Assembly (NCBI GenBank): GCA_963576725.1
Contig: OY755242.1
Coordinates: 63,740,324-63,804,323 of the forward strand
DNA: 64,000 nt
Direction: 5' to 3'
DNA from: Azorinus chamasolen
Taxonomy: Eukaryota > Mollusca > Bivalvia > Cardiida > Solecurtidae
Position numbers and translations under genes: made by a program. Below, in pieces: positions 63,200-64,000 of the stretch (positions are counted from its first letter, which is position 1; each line of letters begins with the position of its first letter). The notes under the pieces are model-generated. The model was given only the letters and a program-made list of their open reading frames with translations, had not been told where the DNA came from and made no database searches.

Positions 63200-63427
63200 T
63201 TAACGCATTACCTCATAGGCTATTTTTAGATACACCCTCTTTGAATAAATCTCCCCAAAATGAGCATTAACTAGAGAAAATGATTTTTTTTAGAATTTTA
63301 TTGTTTGAAACCATTGTGATAAATAGAGCATTTGCTCCTATAGGAGCAAATGCTCTATTTATCACAATAGTTTCACAGTGACTTTTACAGAGTCGTCAAA
63401 AGTCGTCAGTATGAGGGAATGGGTTAA
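63200..63427 (+). mobile_element. TTAA-A MITE
   Basis: TTAACGCATTACC...GGGAATGGGTTAA; hairpin GATAAATAGAGCATTTGCTCC with apex CTCCTATAGGAG. Confidence 0.9.
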
Positions 63428-63565
63428 GACGCTGAATTTTCAAATAGACTATCTCAAAATTCAAACAGGTCAAGCTTATCGTGATTATTTAGGGATTTTT
63501 TTCCAAAGAAAGTGTAATATGACAAACAGTGCAGACACTGATGATTTGATGCAGTCGGTACCAGA
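63424..63565 (+). mobile_element. truncated TTAA-L MITE
   Basis: TTAAGACGCTGAATTTTCAAA, then CAGGTCAAGCTTATCGTGA and ACAAACAGTGCAGACACTGAT, where homology stops before the hairpin apex. Confidence 0.65.
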
Positions 63566-63846
63566 TGTAAGTCTGGGTAGACATTAAGGTTTCTTATATC
63601 TGGGTAAGGTTTTGTTTTCTAACGCGAACCTGTTTTTTAAACTTGCATTGCTCAAAATAAAACACTTGTAACTGGAGAAGTTGTTTGCCTATGTCCAAAA
63701 TCACATATCTGAGAAGAACCATTTGCTATCTTCCATGTTCTAATGCCCTAAGAGCTGCCAAGAAGCCATCCTACACGCGGTTATTGAGATGAGTCTTCAC
63801 TATTTGCAAAAGTCGAAGTGTTTAACCCGTTCCTCTTAACCCATGC

Positions 63847-64000
63847 TTAACCCTTTCCTCTATGAATATTCATGTATGAAATAATGATGCAATAGATATT
63901 AATAGTTATGATAGCGCTTGGACTTATGAATTTGTAGTCATAGCAGAAACAGAAGTATAGTCCAGCAAAATTCACCTGACGTTTCTACGAAATCCCGATG
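63847..64000 (+). mobile_element. TTAA-B MITE cut by the window end
   Basis: TTAACCCTTTCCTC and ATGAATATTCATGTATGAAA mark the left half; the hairpin lies beyond the window. Confidence 0.65.

Overview
The window is animal nuclear DNA, most likely from a bivalve mollusc. It is AT-rich, has short exons bounded by GT/AG introns, and is packed with short palindromic elements. Two repeat types I associate with bivalve genomes are present: blocks repeating 'gggcaataactcc' and an element beginning 'tagctcgcctattc'. Species cannot be fixed from sequence alone. All assignments come from reading the sequence; no database search was run.

Genes. (1) A minus-strand gene with one large coding exon (10689-13232, 847 codons) encodes a nuclear-looking protein with two C-terminal zinc fingers. 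A probable non-coding first exon and promoter lie at about 16855-16970. (2) A plus-strand gene of at least 12 coding exons spans 30142-61772. It encodes a leucine-rich-repeat protein of the LRRC74-like type ending in two EF-hands. Splice phases agree across every junction, giving open frames of 667 or 677 residues depending on which of two homologous last exons is used (57897-58173 or 61526-61772). (3) A decayed Tc1-like transposon (20467-22027) and a Tc1-like N-terminal fragment (41616-41756). (4) A tRNA-Thr-like sequence (25039-25111) that looks like part of a short LTR.

Repeats fill most of the rest. Names used below. Elements flanked by TTAA with CCC termini (piggyBac-like MITEs), each carrying a long hairpin: TTAA-A (hairpin GATAAATAGAGC), TTAA-B (CAAACAGAGTAGACCC), TTAA-H (starts CCCTTCGCTTGC), TTAA-I (CCCTTTCGGCGCC), TTAA-L, TTAA-M and TTAA-N. 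Elements with TA flanks and CAGT termini (pogo/Tigger-like MITEs): TA-C (CAGTAAAACCTCTCTATAACGG), TA-D (CAGTTGAACTTCGATATC), TA-E (CAGTAAAACCCCTCTAATGC), TA-F (CAGTAAAACCTCTCTTAACCGG) and TA-G (fragments of the shared hairpin core). hAT-like foldbacks: J (CAGAGCTACAGATAAGG) and K (CAGGGTCCATGCTTATAAAA). Many are nested, so a relative insertion order can be read.

Layout: 1-10.6 kb repeats only; 10.6-17 kb zinc-finger gene; 17-30 kb repeats plus the Tc1 element, two minisatellites and the tRNA-like LTR; 30-62 kb LRR/EF-hand gene, whose 11.8-kb first coding intron holds a perfect 172-bp inverted repeat, minisatellites and a 700-bp CATC microsatellite; 62-64 kb repeats.

The most unusual signals are: a hairpin core shared by several TTAA families that keeps one mismatch with fixed polarity; a second core shared by TA families with different termini; the perfect 172-bp palindrome with CRE-like sites; alternative last exons that complete the second EF-hand; and an exon-intron junction repeated inside its own intron.
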